Assembly: GCF_001458435.1 (NCBI RefSeq)
Contig: NZ_CYSF01000017.1
Coordinates: 62,001 to 126,000 of the forward strand
Source of the DNA: Thalassovita mediterranea
Lineage (GTDB): Bacteria; Pseudomonadota; Alphaproteobacteria; Rhodobacterales; Rhodobacteraceae
Reading direction: 5' to 3'
Length of the DNA: 64,000 bases
Shown: positions 35,749-48,534 of the stretch, piece after piece
Layout: each line of letters starts with the position of its first letter
Numbering within the stretch: position 1 is the first letter of the stretch
The notes under the pieces: model-generated
Told to the model about the DNA's origin: nothing
Seen by the model: the letters and a program-made list of their open reading frames with translations, nothing else
Database searches by the model: none
Translations under genes and position numbers: made by a program

Positions 35749-36786
35749 TTAACCTCCAATCGCCCAGCGGGCATAGGCGCCGCCGAAAGCTTCGAATTTT
35801 GCAAGGAACGCGACCAAAACCACCCAGCCCAGCGACAGCGGCAGGAACACTTTCCAACCAATGCGCATCAGCTGGTCGTAGCGGTAACGCGGCGTGATCG
35901 CCTTCACCATTGCGAAGATAAAGAAGAAGAAGGCCATTTTCGCCACCATCCACAGCACACCATCCGGCAGGCCGGGGATCGGCGACAGCCAACCACCAAA
36001 GAACAACAGCGAAGTCAGCGCACACATCAGGAAGATGGCGATGTATTCACCGGCCATGAACAGCAGGAACGGGGTGGAGGAGTATTCCACCTGATAACCG
36101 GCCACCAGTTCGGATTCCGCTTCGGGCAGGTCGAACGGCGGGCGGTTGGTTTCCGCCAGACAACTGATGAAAAACAGGAACACCATCGGGAAGTGCGGCA
36201 GCCAGTACCAGCTGAAGAAGCCGTAATCGCCGTCCTGCGCACGTACGATGTCACCGAAGTTCATCGACCCGGTCGAGATGATGATGCCGATGATGATCAG
36301 CCCCAGCGATACCTCGTAGGAAATCATCTGTGCTGCCGACCGCAGCGAGCCGAGGAACGGGTATTTGGAGTTTGACGCCCAGCCGCCCATGATCACGCCG
36401 TAAACCTCTAGCGAGGAGATGGCGAAAACAAACAGGATCGCGACGTTGATGTCGCTCAGCACCCAGCCGTCGTTGAACGGGATCACCGCCCAGGCGAGGA
36501 TCGCCAGAACAAAGCTCATCAGCGGCGCGAGGAAGAAGACCGGCTTGTCCGCACCAGCGGGCACAACCACCTCTTTCATCACGTATTTCAGCGCATCCGC
36601 CACCGATTGCAGCAGGCCAAAGGCGCCCACCACGTTGGGGCCACGGCGCATCTGCACAGCGGCCCAGATCTTACGGTCGCCGTAAACCAGAAACAGCAGG
36701 GAGATCATCACAAAGGCCACAACGGCAAGACATTGCGCCACGATGATGACTGCTATTCCGAGGGGGGTGGTAAAAAACTCTGCCAT
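35749..36786 (-). CDS. nuoH: NADH-quinone oxidoreductase subunit H
   Basis: The 345-residue membrane subunit near the quinone site has [15 protein letters not shown] and [19 protein letters not shown], both hallmarks. The ATG at 36786 is chosen because GAGGACC lies just upstream and the mature pattern M-A-E-F-F-T begins there; a longer upstream frame would overlap the preceding gene. Confidence 0.97.
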   Translation of the reverse strand: MAEFFTTPLGIAVIIVAQCLAVVAFVMISLLFLVYGDRKIWAAVQMRRGPNVVGAFGLLQSVADALKYVMKEVVVPAGADKPVFFLAPLMSFVLAILAWAVIPFNDGWVLSDINVAILFVFAISSLEVYGVIMGGWASNSKYPFLGSLRSAAQMISYEVSLGLIIIGIIISTGSMNFGDIVRAQDGDYGFFSWYWLPHFPMVFLFFISCLAETNRPPFDLPEAESELVAGYQVEYSSTPFLLFMAGEYIAIFLMCALTSLLFFGGWLSPIPGLPDGVLWMVAKMAFFFFIFAMVKAITPRYRYDQLMRIGWKVFLPLSLGWVVLVAFLAKFEAFGGAYARWAIGG

Positions 36787-36793
36787 TAGGTCC

Positions 36794-37194
36794 TCACACC
36801 GTCGGTATTGCGTTTTCGGCACAGGCCTCGACGACGGTTTCTGCGTCGATGGTGCGTGCGCCGCGCGGCAGGTCGGGGGAAATGGTGTAAACCGCATCCG
36901 CCCGCCACAGGCCGCCTTGTTGCTCTACATTCGTGCGGACGTGCCGCGCGAAACTATATCCACGGATCAGCGTATACTGCGCAGCGGCGCATTTCGCATA
37001 ATCCTCTACATGTCGTGGCCCTTCGCCGCCTTGCATAGCGACAACGAAGCTGACCAGATCCCCGTCCAGCAACCGCGTCTCAACCCCTTTGTAGACAGGG
37101 CGCGGGGCCTCTGCCTCAACCCGCGCGTCAGGCTGCGCCTGACAGGCGGCCACGGTCGAAACCGTGATCAGGGATATGAGCGCGGTGCGGATCA

Positions 37195-37195
<1 letters not shown>
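36794..37195 (-). CDS. Candidate lipoprotein between nuoG and nuoH
   Basis: The 133-residue protein starts with a short signal ([18 protein letters not shown]), a lipobox with Cys at residue 18. The mature part has a Cys pair (Y-A-K-C-A-A-A near residue 69 and V-V-E-A-C-A-E-N near the end) and no known motif. Its start overlaps the nuoG stop by one base, so it is translated with complex I. I do not recognise the family. Confidence 0.65.
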
Positions 37196-39213
<2,018 letters not shown>

Positions 39214-39219
39214 CTTGCC

Positions 39220-39630
39220 TCACTTAGCTTTCAACAGGACTCCAATCTGACTGCGCGCTGCGATCTCGGCATGGCCGAGGCTGCACAGGTCATCAGATTG
39301 AGCGGGGTCAAGCCCCTTGGATTTTACATAAGCCTCGCCACGACCGCGCATACGGTCCTTTTCGGCGCTGCTGTCTACATAGGCTTTGATCTCGTCGCGG
39401 CTGTAGCCGAGCGCCTTGGCGCGCGAACGCAACGAATTCAAGAAAGCCAAACCTTTTAGGGTGCGGGGTCTGATTTCGTCACATTCATCCGAAATCTCGA
39501 CCGCCAAGGCGACCCACAGCATGTTATCGTCAATTTCTGCCACCTCACGCAGATGCGGTTTCGGCGTGGCCGACGTGGCCAGCAAGACAGTGGTGACAAC
39601 AACAGTGGCAGCCAAGTTCGTCATACGCAT
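39220..39630 (-). CDS. DUF5333-like exported protein in the nuo operon
   Basis: The 136-residue protein begins with a hydrophobic signal (M-R-M-T-N-L-A-A-T-V-V-V-T-T-V-L-L-A) and continues L-R-E-V-A-E-I-D-D-N-M-L-W-V-A-L-A-V-E-I-S-D-E-C. Cysteines lie near residues 61 and 118, and an R-S-R-A-K-A-L-G-Y-S-R-D-E-I helix lies between them. It resembles the rhodobacterial DUF5333 proteins found with nuo genes. The ATG at 39630 has a GGAG site 7-8 bases upstream. The function is unknown; the name is from memory. Confidence 0.65.
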   Translation of the reverse strand: MRMTNLAATVVVTTVLLATSATPKPHLREVAEIDDNMLWVALAVEISDECDEIRPRTLKGLAFLNSLRSRAKALGYSRDEIKAYVDSSAEKDRMRGRGEAYVKSKGLDPAQSDDLCSLGHAEIAARSQIGVLLKAK

Positions 39631-39760
39631 GAAACATCTCCTTTGATCGCACGCGACATCGGGGCGCCGAAAACGGCCCCCGTCGCGGCAGAGATGCGGG
39701 CGCAGGGCTGTGTTATGCAATAACACGCTGCCCAAGCCGCTGATATGACGACACTTTTAA

Positions 39761-40105
39761 TCATACGTCGCAACGTCCTGTCAGGATCATTTTGCCGTTT
39801 TCCAGAACCAGTTCTGCATCCGGAACATCGGGGCCATGGGTCCAGACGACATCGGAATTGCCGAAGAATTCGACACAGTGCTTAGTGGCGCTGTAACGTC
39901 CCGCATCCCGCGCCGGGCCCAGCCCCTGCGCAACGCGATCTACAGTGATGCTAAAAGAGGTACGATCGCCACGATCCGAGGACAAACGCGTCGGAAAATA
40001 CTGACCGTCAAACAGCGTACGGTTCTTGGTGCTGGTCACGTTCCGTGCCCAGTCACATCCCGACAGCGCCATAGCGCCCATCAAACAGATCATTGCGATA
40101 CGCAT
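39761..40105 (-). CDS. Candidate lipoprotein between nuoF and nuoG
   Basis: The 114-residue protein starts M-R-I-A-M-I-C-L-M-G-A-M-A-L-S-G-C, a lipoprotein signal with Cys at residue 17. The mature part has T-K-H-C-V-E-F-F-G-N-S-D-V and ends in L-T-G-R-C-D-V, giving another Cys pair. It lies six bases after nuoF. No family is recognised. It is the second of three small lipoprotein genes in the operon. Confidence 0.62.
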   Translation of the reverse strand: MRIAMICLMGAMALSGCDWARNVTSTKNRTLFDGQYFPTRLSSDRGDRTSFSITVDRVAQGLGPARDAGRYSATKHCVEFFGNSDVVWTHGPDVPDAELVLENGKMILTGRCDV

Positions 40106-40111
40106 CTCAGA

Positions 40112-41410
40112 TCACTCCGCTGCAATGGCCGAACGACGACCGGTTTTCTGCGCCTTGATACGATCTTCGATCTCATCGCGGAAGTTGCGGATCAGACCCT
40201 GGATCGGCCACGCGGCCGCATCACCTAGTGCACAGATGGTGTGGCCTTCGACCTGTTTGGTCACATCCCACAGCATGTCGATCTCTTCGATCTCTGCTTC
40301 GCCTTTCACCAGACGATCCATCACACGCATCATCCAACCGGTGCCTTCACGGCACGGGGTACACTGACCGCAGCTTTCGTGTTTATAGAATTTGGCCAGA
40401 CGCCAGATCGCTTTGATGATGTCGGTCTGTTTGTCCATCACGATCACCGCCGCAGTCCCAAGGCCAGAGCCAAGGTCATTGCGCAGGTAATCGAAATCCA
40501 TGATCGCATCGCGCATGTTTTCACCGCGCACACAAGGAACGGACGAACCGCCGGGGATCACGGCCAAGAGGTTGTCCCAGCCGCCACGGATGCCACCGCA
40601 GTGTTTTTCAATCAGCTCTTCAAAGCTGATCGACATCGCCTCTTCAACCACACAGGGGTTGTTGACGTGGCCCGAGATCGCGAACAGCTTAGTGCCCGCG
40701 TTGTTCGGACGGCCAAAGCCCGCGAACCATTCAGGACCGCGACGCAGGATCGTCGGCACAACGGCGATTGATTCCACGTTGTTCACTGTGGTCGGGCACC
40801 CATAAAGGCCCGCGCCCGCCGGAAACGGCGGCTTCATGCGCGGCATACCTTTTTTGCCCTCAAGGCTTTCGATCAATGCGGTTTCTTCGCCGCAGATATA
40901 GGCCCCTGCCCCGTGGTGCAGATAGAGGTCGAAATCCCAGCCGGAACCCGCCGCGTTTTTACCGAGCAGACCCGCGTCGTATGCCTCATCAATCGCGACC
41001 TGCAGCGCCTCACGTTCACGGATGTATTCACCGCGAATGTAGATGTAGGCCGCATTTGCGTTCATCGCGAAGGACGCAATCAGCGCCCCTTCGATCAGCG
41101 TATGAGGATCATGGCGCATGATCTCGCGGTCTTTACAGGTGCCGGGTTCGGATTCATCAGCGTTGATCACCAGATAAGCCGGACGACCATCGCTTTCCTT
41201 CGGCATGAAGGACCATTTCAGACCAGTCGGGAAACCCGCGCCGCCACGACCGCGCAGACCCGATGCTTTCATCTGATCCACGATCCAATCGCGCCCCTTC
41301 TGGATGATGCCTGCGGTGCCATCCCAATGGCCACGCGCCTTGGCGCCGGCCAGGGTGCGTTCGTGCATCCCGTAGAGGTTTGTAAAGATACGGTCTTGAT
41401 CCTTCAGCAT
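40112..41410 (-). CDS. nuoF: NADH-quinone oxidoreductase subunit F
   Basis: The 432-residue NADH-binding subunit carries [14 protein letters not shown] (FMN/NADH site), [13 protein letters not shown] and the 4Fe-4S motif [12 protein letters not shown]. It takes hydride from NADH. It is preceded by a DUF5337-like gene at four bases. Confidence 0.97.
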   Translation of the reverse strand: MLKDQDRIFTNLYGMHERTLAGAKARGHWDGTAGIIQKGRDWIVDQMKASGLRGRGGAGFPTGLKWSFMPKESDGRPAYLVINADESEPGTCKDREIMRHDPHTLIEGALIASFAMNANAAYIYIRGEYIREREALQVAIDEAYDAGLLGKNAAGSGWDFDLYLHHGAGAYICGEETALIESLEGKKGMPRMKPPFPAGAGLYGCPTTVNNVESIAVVPTILRRGPEWFAGFGRPNNAGTKLFAISGHVNNPCVVEEAMSISFEELIEKHCGGIRGGWDNLLAVIPGGSSVPCVRGENMRDAIMDFDYLRNDLGSGLGTAAVIVMDKQTDIIKAIWRLAKFYKHESCGQCTPCREGTGWMMRVMDRLVKGEAEIEEIDMLWDVTKQVEGHTICALGDAAAWPIQGLIRNFRDEIEDRIKAQKTGRRSAIAAE

Positions 41411-41414
41411 CCCG

Positions 41415-41651
41415 TTACCCTTTGCTGTTCTGGTCGTTGCTTTGACGCAAGCGCCAGATTTGGAAAATCATCACGATGGCATAGATAAATCCCGCCAAGG
41501 CGATCAGATCGAACAAAGCGCGTGTGCGGTTCGGCAATTCCAATTGCCCGCCGACAAACGACGCGACGATCCAGAACACGGCCGTACCCGCGATCACCAG
41601 TGAGGTGACGCGACCCTTACGTGCCAGTTCTGCATCTTTTTGTTCGCTCAA
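41415..41651 (-). CDS. DUF5337-like small membrane protein in the nuo operon
   Basis: The 78-residue protein has two hydrophobic segments ([15 protein letters not shown] and [18 protein letters not shown]) with charged ends ([14 protein letters not shown]). This arrangement is seen in rhodobacterial nuo operons as DUF5337. Its role is unknown; assembly or anchoring of complex I is a guess from position. Confidence 0.7.
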   Translation of the reverse strand: MSEQKDAELARKGRVTSLVIAGTAVFWIVASFVGGQLELPNRTRALFDLIALAGFIYAIVMIFQIWRLRQSNDQNSKG

Positions 41652-41661
41652 CGTGTTACCC

Positions 41662-42747
41662 TCAGTCCTTCTTGGCCAGCTCTGCCGCCTGACCGATCCA
41701 ATCGTCGCGGGTGATCCGGCCTTTGAATTTCAGGCGGTTATCAACCCATTGGATTTCGGCATCAGTCCATTTGGCGATCTGGTCGAAGTGGTAAAAGCCC
41801 AATTCGTTCAGCGTCTGCTCCAGCTTGGGGCCAACACCGCTGATCTTTTTCAGATCATCCGCACCCTCGGCGCGGGCGGCGGTCAGAACCTCGGGCTCTG
41901 CCTCATCTACCTCGGCAGCGGCTTCAGCTTTGGGGTTCGCGGCTTTCGCCTCTGCCGCCTGTGCGTGAGCCGGTTTGGCAACCGGTGCAGGCTCCGCAAC
42001 CTTGGCCCCTGCAGGTGCGGCCACGGTCGACGCATCCTTGCCCTTCATCCACGGGGTCAGGATCGGCACTTCGGTGCCGTCGATACGCTTGACGGTTTCG
42101 CCCAGATCCACAGCCAGCTGTGCGGATGCGTTGTATTTCGTCTTGCCGCTGTCAAATTCCTTCAGCGAGGTCAGACCGGACAGCGGTTCAGAGGAGAAGC
42201 GGCCGTTCTGCGGACCGGGAACCGGCACCTTGCCTGCACGCAGTTCTGCCAGAATTTCGGCAAAACGCTCAGCGGTCAGATCTTCGTAGTAGTCTTTGCC
42301 GATCTGCACCATCGGAGCGTTCGAACAGGCACCGAGGCATTCCACCTCTTCCCAGGTGAACGCGCCATCCTCAGAAACGGTGAACGGCTTCTCTGCAATC
42401 TGGTCCTGACAGACCTTGATGAGATCCTCTGCGCCGCAGATCATGCACGACAGAGTGCCGCAGATCTGTACGTGCGCGATGGAGCCGGTCGGGGTCAGCT
42501 GGAACATGAAGTAGAAGGATGCCACCTCAAACGCGCGGATGTGGGCCATGCCCAGCATGTCAGCGACATATTCAATCGCCGGACGCGACAGCCAGCCTTC
42601 CTGTTCCTGCGCACGCCACAACAGCGGAATAACCGCCGACTGCGCCCGACCTGCGGGGTATTTGGTGATCTGTGCCTCAGCCCATTTCTGGTTCTCAGGC
42701 GTGAAAGCAAAGCTTTCTGGCTGGTCATGATAGAGACGGCGTAGCAT
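41662..42747 (-). CDS. nuoE: NADH-quinone oxidoreductase subunit E with helix-hairpin-helix extension
   Basis: The first 170 residues are the thioredoxin-like 2Fe-2S subunit ([13 protein letters not shown] and [12 protein letters not shown]). An Ala/Pro-rich linker (about 230-290) and a C-terminal domain follow, containing [19 protein letters not shown] and [14 protein letters not shown]. This is a helix-hairpin-helix-like module known from rhodobacterial proteins. With 361 residues it is about twice the enteric length. Confidence 0.95.
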   Translation of the reverse strand: MLRRLYHDQPESFAFTPENQKWAEAQITKYPAGRAQSAVIPLLWRAQEQEGWLSRPAIEYVADMLGMAHIRAFEVASFYFMFQLTPTGSIAHVQICGTLSCMICGAEDLIKVCQDQIAEKPFTVSEDGAFTWEEVECLGACSNAPMVQIGKDYYEDLTAERFAEILAELRAGKVPVPGPQNGRFSSEPLSGLTSLKEFDSGKTKYNASAQLAVDLGETVKRIDGTEVPILTPWMKGKDASTVAAPAGAKVAEPAPVAKPAHAQAAEAKAANPKAEAAAEVDEAEPEVLTAARAEGADDLKKISGVGPKLEQTLNELGFYHFDQIAKWTDAEIQWVDNRLKFKGRITRDDWIGQAAELAKKD

Positions 42748-43025
42748 CAGGCACAGGCTCCGGTCGTAAGTTTCACCCCGCCATCGTCAAGCTTTACAGC
42801 ATTGCCCTTGGCGAGTTCATATTCTGTTAGCCCAACCACCTGTTCGCGACTGAAGCCTGTTTGCAGCTCCACCGGCAGATAGTCGGATTCAACCCGCATC
42901 ACGCAGCCCACAGAGGCCACAGCGGTTTCATAAGCAAGGACGTCCTGTTGGCTCAGCCCCTGCGGCAGGCCGCAGGCGGCCAGCAGCGGGATCAATGCGG
43001 TGAGAGTGACGCCCTTCCTCAACAT
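42747..43025 (-). CDS. Candidate lipoprotein between nuoD and nuoE
   Basis: The 92-residue protein has the signal [18 protein letters not shown] with Cys at residue 18 and a mature part with G-C-V-M-R-V-E and a final T-T-G-A-C-A. It shares one base with each neighbour (nuoD stop, nuoE start). No known family. Confidence 0.62.
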   Translation of the reverse strand: MLRKGVTLTALIPLLAACGLPQGLSQQDVLAYETAVASVGCVMRVESDYLPVELQTGFSREQVVGLTEYELAKGNAVKLDDGGVKLTTGACA

Positions 43026-44239
43026 CAGCGGTCAATCTCCCCGAACACCACGTCCATGGTGCCGATGATCGCGGCAACGTCGGCCAGTTGGTGGCCGGTT
43101 GCGACGTGATCCATCGCCTGCAGGTGCAGGAAACCCGGCGCGCGCAGTTTGGCGCGGTAGGGTTTGTTGCTGCCATCAGATTTGATGTAGACGCCAAATT
43201 CACCTTTGGGCGCCTCAACCGCTGCGTAAACCTCACCCTCGGGCACATGGAAGCCTTCGGTGTAGAGTTTGAAGTGGTGGATCAACGCCTCCATCGAGGT
43301 TTTCATATCCCCACGTTTCGGCGGGGTCAGCTTGCCACGGGCCAGCACGTCACCCGGGGTTTCGCGCAGTTTCACGATGGCCTGACGGATGATCGACACG
43401 GACTGCCGCATTTCCTCCATACGGCAGAGGTAACGGTCATAGCAGTCGCCGTTTTTGCCAACGGGGATCTGGAAGTCAAATTCGTCATAGCATTCATAGG
43501 GCTGCGAACGACGCAGATCCCATGCCAGACCAGATCCGCGCACCATCACGCCAGAGAAACCCCAATCAAGGATTTCCTGTTCGTTCACCACACCGATGTC
43601 AGCGTTACGCTGTTTAAAGATGCGGTTTTCGGTCAGCAGCCCGTCGATGTCGTCCAGCACGGCGGGAAATTCGATGCACCACTCTTCGATGTCGTCGATC
43701 AGGCTGTCGGTCAGATCCTGATGCACACCACCGGGGCGGAAGTAGTTGGCGTGCAGACGTGCGCCACAGGCACGTTCATAGAACACCATCAGCTTCTCAC
43801 GCTCCTCAAAACCCCACAGCGGCGGGGTCAGCGCGCCAACGTCCATCGCCTGCGTGGTCACGTTCAGCAGGTGGTTCAGCACGCGGCCAATTTCGCAGAA
43901 CAAAACGCGGATCAGCTGGGCGCGGCGGGGCACCTCAACACCGGTCAGTTTTTCGATCGCCAGACACCATGCGTGTTCCTGGTTCATCGGCGCCACGTAA
44001 TCGAGACGGTCGAGATACGGCAGGTTCTGCAGGTAGGTGCGGCTTTCCATCAGCTTTTCGGTGCCACGGTGCAACAGGCCGATGTGCGGGTCGCAACGCT
44101 CAACAATTTCGCCGTCCAGTTCCAGAACCAGACGCAGCACGCCGTGCGCCGCAGGGTGCTGCGGGCCGAAGTTGATGTTGAAGTTACGGATTTTCTGTTC
44201 GCCGGTCAGGGCGTCGTCGAAACCTTTGGAGCCGTCCAT
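43025..44239 (-). CDS. nuoD: NADH-quinone oxidoreductase subunit D
   Basis: The 404-residue subunit forms the quinone-binding site with NuoB and is related to the [NiFe] hydrogenase large subunit. It has [26 protein letters not shown] and a late V-F-G-E-I-D-R end. It overlaps nuoC by one base. Confidence 0.97.
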   Translation of the reverse strand: MDGSKGFDDALTGEQKIRNFNINFGPQHPAAHGVLRLVLELDGEIVERCDPHIGLLHRGTEKLMESRTYLQNLPYLDRLDYVAPMNQEHAWCLAIEKLTGVEVPRRAQLIRVLFCEIGRVLNHLLNVTTQAMDVGALTPPLWGFEEREKLMVFYERACGARLHANYFRPGGVHQDLTDSLIDDIEEWCIEFPAVLDDIDGLLTENRIFKQRNADIGVVNEQEILDWGFSGVMVRGSGLAWDLRRSQPYECYDEFDFQIPVGKNGDCYDRYLCRMEEMRQSVSIIRQAIVKLRETPGDVLARGKLTPPKRGDMKTSMEALIHHFKLYTEGFHVPEGEVYAAVEAPKGEFGVYIKSDGSNKPYRAKLRAPGFLHLQAMDHVATGHQLADVAAIIGTMDVVFGEIDR

Positions 44240-44856
44240 TATTTCGCCTCCCCTTTCTCGGAACCTTTTTCGTCACCGGGCAGGATGTAGTTTGCACCTT
44301 CCCACGGGCTCATGAAGTCAAACTGGCGGTATTCCTGAACCAGCTTCACCGGTTCATAAACCACACGCTTCAGCTCTTCGTCGTAGCGCACTTCGGTGTA
44401 ACCGGTGGTCGGGAAGTCCTTGCGCAGCGGGTAGCCACGGAAGCCGTAGTCGGTCAGGATCCGGCGCAGGTCCGGGTGACCGGAGAAGATGATGCCGAAC
44501 ATGTCAAACACCTCACGCTCGAACCAGTTGGCCGAGGAGTGGATCGACACGATCGAAGGCACCACATCTTCTTCGCGGATCGACACGCGCAGACGGATGC
44601 GGTGGTTCTGATACATCGACAGGAAGTGGTAGACGACGTCAAAACGCTTCGCCCGCTCGGGGTAGTCCACGGCGGTGATATCCACGAGGGTGGAGAACTT
44701 GCAGGTCGGGTCTGCCTTCAGGAAATCGACAAAGCCCGCGATGTTGGCTGGCGCCACATCAACGGTCAGTTCGCCGTAAGCAATATCCCAGCTCAGCACG
44801 CAATCGGGGCGCTTCAGCTCAAGGTGGCCGGCCAGATCTTTCAGAGCGTCACTCAT
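44239..44856 (-). CDS. nuoC: NADH-quinone oxidoreductase subunit C
   Basis: The 205-residue subunit has the Complex1_30kDa signature: [28 protein letters not shown] in order near residues 115-145. It is separate from nuoD here, unlike the enteric fused form. It lies 21 bases after nuoB. Confidence 0.96.
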   Translation of the reverse strand: MSDALKDLAGHLELKRPDCVLSWDIAYGELTVDVAPANIAGFVDFLKADPTCKFSTLVDITAVDYPERAKRFDVVYHFLSMYQNHRIRLRVSIREEDVVPSIVSIHSSANWFEREVFDMFGIIFSGHPDLRRILTDYGFRGYPLRKDFPTTGYTEVRYDEELKRVVYEPVKLVQEYRQFDFMSPWEGANYILPGDEKGSEKGEAK

Positions 44857-44877
44857 GTTCTTATCCTTCCCCTCGCC

Positions 44878-45402
44878 TTAGCGTGCGATGGTGCCGGTGC
44901 GGCGGATTTTGCGTTGCAGCTGCATCAGACCATACAGCAGCGCCTCAGCGGTGGGCGGGCAGCCGGGCACGTAGATGTCCACGGGCACCACGCGGTCACA
45001 GCCGCGCACAACCGAATAGCTGTAGTGGTAATAGCCGCCGCCGTTGGCGCAGGACCCCATCGAGATCACGTAGCGCGGTTCCGGCATCTGATCATAAACC
45101 TTGCGCAGCGCGGGTGCCATTTTGTTGGTCAGCGTACCCGCAACGATCATCACGTCCGACTGACGCGGGGAGGCACGCGGCGCGATCCCGAAACGCTCAG
45201 CGTCATAACGCGGCATGGAGGTGTGCATCATCTCAACCGCGCAGCAGGCCAGACCAAAGGTCATCCAGTGCAGCGAACCAGTACGGCCCCAGTTGATCAG
45301 ATCCTCAGCCGTGGTCAGCAGAAACCCTTTGTCCTGCAGCTCGCGGTTCAGCTCCTGGGTGGCAACCTCACGGTCGAACCCGGCGGTGTTCTGTCCGGTC
45401 AT
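44878..45402 (-). CDS. nuoB: NADH-quinone oxidoreductase subunit B
   Basis: The 174-residue subunit holds cluster N2 with the motifs [11 protein letters not shown] and V-P-G-C-P-P, and M-G-S-C-A-N-G-G-G between them. The start at 45402 overlaps the nuoA stop (TGATG) and gives the usual M-T-G-Q-N-T opening. An ATG at 45411, with an AAAGGGG site about 9 bases upstream, would add three residues and is an alternative. Confidence 0.95.
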   Translation of the reverse strand: MTGQNTAGFDREVATQELNRELQDKGFLLTTAEDLINWGRTGSLHWMTFGLACCAVEMMHTSMPRYDAERFGIAPRASPRQSDVMIVAGTLTNKMAPALRKVYDQMPEPRYVISMGSCANGGGYYHYSYSVVRGCDRVVPVDIYVPGCPPTAEALLYGLMQLQRKIRRTGTIAR

Positions 45403-45767
45403 CACTCCCATTCCAGGGCCCCTTTCTTCCACTCATACGCAAAGCCTGCGGTCAGCACAGCGAGGAACACCATCATCGACCAGAAGCCGACCATCGAGAT
45501 GTCCTTGAACGCGACGGCCCAGGGGAACAGGAAGGCGATTTCCAGATCGAAGATGATGAACAGGATCGACACCAGATAAAAACGCACGTCGAATTTCATG
45601 CGCGCGTCATCAAAGGCGTTAAAACCACACTCGTAGGCAGAGACCTTTTCCGGGTCCGGATTGCGGACGGCCAGAACAACGGCGGCAAGAATAAGAACGA
45701 GGCCAAGAGCAATTGCGATGGCCAAAAAGACGAGGATGGGAAGGTATTCCCTCAGCATGTCTTCCAC
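45402..45767 (-). CDS. nuoA: NADH-quinone oxidoreductase subunit A
   Basis: The 121-residue three-helix membrane protein has [14 protein letters not shown] and [12 protein letters not shown], typical of alphaproteobacterial NuoA. I start it at a GTG (45767), which gives [10 protein letters not shown] as in relatives and has a near-perfect AAAGGAG site 6 bases upstream. An ATG at 45782 has no such site. This is the first gene of the operon. Confidence 0.94.
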   Translation of the reverse strand: MEDMLREYLPILVFLAIAIALGLVLILAAVVLAVRNPDPEKVSAYECGFNAFDDARMKFDVRFYLVSILFIIFDLEIAFLFPWAVAFKDISMVGFWSMMVFLAVLTAGFAYEWKKGALEWE

Positions 45768-46168
45768 TGTGGCTCCTTTCATGCGCGATCCGCGCAGTCA
45801 GTAGGCTGCTATATCTTTGGCACGGTTTACTCCCGCGAGGCCCTCAGGGTCAACCGAGTGCCGTTTTTTTCAGCCCAGTTAATAATGTCGTTTTTTCATG
45901 CCAGATATTCAGTATACCAATGCACACAACCCTTGTTTTAAAGGGGTCAGTTTCCCAAACTGCACCGACGGCACCCGAAATCAATTCCAACAAGCCAAGT
46001 TTTTGAGGAACATGTATTTCGCAGAAATGTTTCATTGTGGCGCTAACAGGCAACAATGCTGTTTCCCGACGCGAATCCTAAGAAATGGGAATCAGCCGAA
46101 ATCACCTCAATTCCGGCTGCTATAACACCGCTGTTCACCGTTATTTTACGTTGACCTTGGCCGTGTTT
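45768..46168 (-). other. Leader and promoter region of the nuo operon
   Basis: This 401-base stretch is clearly AT-richer than its surroundings. It contains two close copies of cgttttttca-type sequence (near 45863 and 45889), the AAAGGAG site of nuoA, and an extended -10 candidate. I found no protein frame or RNA gene in it. Confidence 0.5.
45911..45919 (-). promoter_or_regulatory. Candidate extended -10 promoter for nuoA
   Basis: The minus strand reads TGGTATACT, an extended -10 (TGn-TATACT) without a recognisable -35. It would start a leader of about 140 bases. Confidence 0.35.
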
Positions 46169-46963
46169 TTACCCCTGCGACTGCCAGCGGGGTTTACGCT
46201 TGTCAAAGAAAGCACCGATACCTTCGGGCGCCTCTGTTCCCTGCCAGCATTCGGCCAGTTGGTCGATGGTGTGGCTGATCACCGCATCATCAATCTGTGG
46301 CCCCAGCGTGCGCAGCAATGCCTTGGCCCGCGCCACCGCGCCGGGGGCGCAGTCGAGGTAGGGTGCCACCTCGGCCTCAATCGCGGCGTCCAGCTCTTCC
46401 GCAGGAACCGCCCGCGCCAAAAGACCAAGATCCACCGCCTCTGCCGCATCAAAACGGCGGGCAGACATAAAGACACGGCGCGCCCGTGCCTCGCCCATAC
46501 GGGCGCAAACATAGGGGCCGATCGTTGCGGGGATCAAACCCAGCCGCGTTTCCGTGAGCCCCATCAGCACTCTATCGGCGCCAATCGCCACATCGCACAC
46601 AGACGCCAGACCAACGCCACCGCCAAAGGCATTGCCCTGCACCCGCCCGATGAGCGGTTTCGGCAGGGTGTTGAGCGCCTGCAGCATATGGGCCAGCGTG
46701 CCCGCCTCGGCCTTGCGCACCTCTGGCGTAGCTTCAAACTGCTGGCGCATCCAACCCAGATCACCGCCTGCACAGAACGACGGCCCACGCGCCGCCAGCA
46801 CCACCACCCGCACGCTATCATCGCTGCCCAATTGATCGGCTGCCGCGTGCAATTCGGCAATCATCTGCGCCGACATCGCGTTGTGTTTCGCTTCACGCGC
46901 CAGCCAAAGTGTCGCCACCCCGCGCGCGTCGCGCTCAATCTCAATGGTTTCAAAATCGCTCAT
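46169..46963 (-). CDS. liuC: Crotonase-family enzyme, probable methylglutaconyl-CoA hydratase
   Basis: The 264-residue protein has the enoyl-CoA hydratase features G-P-S-F-C-A-G-G-D-L-G-W-M near residue 62 (oxyanion hole) and G-N-A-F-G-G-G-V-G-L-A-S-V-C-D near residue 112. As it closes a cluster with isovaleryl-CoA dehydrogenase, methylcrotonyl-CoA carboxylase and HMG-CoA lyase, hydration of 3-methylglutaconyl-CoA is the natural assignment. The motif alone shows only the family. Confidence 0.85.
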   Translation of the reverse strand: MSDFETIEIERDARGVATLWLAREAKHNAMSAQMIAELHAAADQLGSDDSVRVVVLAARGPSFCAGGDLGWMRQQFEATPEVRKAEAGTLAHMLQALNTLPKPLIGRVQGNAFGGGVGLASVCDVAIGADRVLMGLTETRLGLIPATIGPYVCARMGEARARRVFMSARRFDAAEAVDLGLLARAVPAEELDAAIEAEVAPYLDCAPGAVARAKALLRTLGPQIDDAVISHTIDQLAECWQGTEAPEGIGAFFDKRKPRWQSQG

Positions 46964-46985
46964 ACTGTTTCCCCTCCCCGCTTAT

Positions 46986-47870
46986 TCAATCCGCTTCAAT
47001 CCGCATCTGGCGCGCCATTTCAGCGGCTTGTTCGACCACATCCAGATCAAGACCTGTACTATAGCCAAGATCGGCCAGCCGCCGCGCCACCGCCTCGGTC
47101 GCGACATTACCTGCAGCCCCCGGCGCGTAAGGACACCCGCCAAGACCGCCGACGGCTGCATCGAATACACGTACACCCAGATCCAGTGATGCCTCGATGT
47201 TGCTCAACGCACGGCCTGATGTATCGTGATAATGGCCTGCCAGCTTACTGGCGGGGACAACCTGCAAAACAGCGTTGAGCATGGCTGTGATCTTCTCCGG
47301 TGTGGCCTGCCCAATTGTATCGCCAAGAGAGATCTCATAGCACCCCAATGCCAGCAGCGCTTCGGCGACGCGGGCAACCTCTGACGGATCAACGGCCCCA
47401 TCGTAGGGGCAATCAGTCACGCAGCTGACGTAGCCGCGCATCGGAATACCGGCTGCGCGCGCCGCTTCGGCCACGGGGACAAACCGCTCAATACTCTCTG
47501 CAATAGAGGCGTTGATATTGGCGCGCGAAAACCCCTCAGACGCAGATCCAAAAATCGCCACCTCATCCGCACCAGCCGCGACCGCGCCCTCAAAACCGCG
47601 CATGTTTGGGGTCAGGGCTGCATATGACACCCCGGGCGCGCGGGTGATACCGGCCAGCACATCTGCACTGTCGGCCATCTGCGGCACCCATTTGGGGCTG
47701 ACAAAACTGGCGATTTCGATGCGACGAAACCCAGCGCGGCTAAGGCAATCCACCAAAGCAACCTTTTCTGCGGTCGGGATCTGACGTTTTTCGTTCTGCA
47801 AACCGTCGCGGGGGCCCACTTCGAAAATCTCGACAGTGTTCCGGTCGGCGTTTGGCACAGTTTCAGACAT
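46986..47870 (-). CDS. hmgL: Hydroxymethylglutaryl-CoA lyase
   Basis: The 294-residue TIM-barrel enzyme splits HMG-CoA into acetyl-CoA and acetoacetate, the last step of leucine breakdown. It carries E-V-G-P-R-D-G-L-Q-N-E near the N-terminus and the catalytic cysteine motif G-G-C-P-Y-A-P-G-A-A-G-N near residue 240. The ATG at 47870 has a GAGG site and overlaps the upstream GST stop by eight bases. Confidence 0.95.
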   Translation of the reverse strand: MSETVPNADRNTVEIFEVGPRDGLQNEKRQIPTAEKVALVDCLSRAGFRRIEIASFVSPKWVPQMADSADVLAGITRAPGVSYAALTPNMRGFEGAVAAGADEVAIFGSASEGFSRANINASIAESIERFVPVAEAARAAGIPMRGYVSCVTDCPYDGAVDPSEVARVAEALLALGCYEISLGDTIGQATPEKITAMLNAVLQVVPASKLAGHYHDTSGRALSNIEASLDLGVRVFDAAVGGLGGCPYAPGAAGNVATEAVARRLADLGYSTGLDLDVVEQAAEMARQMRIEAD

Positions 47871-48528
47871 TCGGGACCTCATAAAACGCTTGTGTGTAAA
47901 TGCGGCGCGCGCCCTCTGGCGGCAGCGCCTTGGCAAAGGCGGGGCGTGTGATCAGGCGCGCGCGATACGCCGCGACATGGGGCAAGGCATCCAAATGCAC
48001 AAACCGCGGCGCCAGCCAGATCCCATAGCCCACAGCCACATCCGCCGCTGAAAACCCAGATGCCAGCAGATAATCCCGCCCATCCGAGAGCAGCTGTTCC
48101 AATCGGCCCAGCACCTTGGCCAGACGCTTGGTTTCCAGCCCCATCTGCGTCGGTGAACGCATCCAGGGTTCATAAAGCACGATATGCGCCTGGGTCAGGT
48201 TCGCCAGATGCTGTCCCAGCGTTTCGCCGTAATGCAGCAGATCCAGGTAGGCCATCCGCTCATCACTTTGCGGCGCGCGGCCCAAGCCCATGTCAGCGCA
48301 GCGTTCAGCCAGATATTCGACGATGGCCCCGCTTTCCAGCATCACCTGCCCGTCAATTTCCACCGCCGGCACCCGCCCCGCAGGGTGCAGCGCCAGATAG
48401 CTGTCAGAGCGCAGCGATTTGTCAAAGAAGTCATAGACCTGCAGCTCATATGGCAGGCCTAATTCCTCCAGCAACCACAGCACCCGCATTGAACGGGCCT
48501 CATGGGCGTGATGCAGGGTGATTTTCAT
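47863..48528 (-). CDS. Glutathione S-transferase (downstream copy)
   Basis: The 221-residue GST has a thioredoxin-like N-terminal half (V-L-W-L-L-E-E-L-G-L-P-Y, G-R-V-P-A-V-E-I-D-G, L-E-S-G-A-I-V-E-Y-L) and an all-helical C-terminal half with Y-L-L-A-S-G-F-S-A-A-D-V. It is a paralogue of the next gene upstream. It lies within the leucine-degradation operon; a role in that pathway is not established. Confidence 0.88.
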   Translation of the reverse strand: MKITLHHAHEARSMRVLWLLEELGLPYELQVYDFFDKSLRSDSYLALHPAGRVPAVEIDGQVMLESGAIVEYLAERCADMGLGRAPQSDERMAYLDLLHYGETLGQHLANLTQAHIVLYEPWMRSPTQMGLETKRLAKVLGRLEQLLSDGRDYLLASGFSAADVAVGYGIWLAPRFVHLDALPHVAAYRARLITRPAFAKALPPEGARRIYTQAFYEVPNV

Positions 48529-48534
48529 CTGTGT

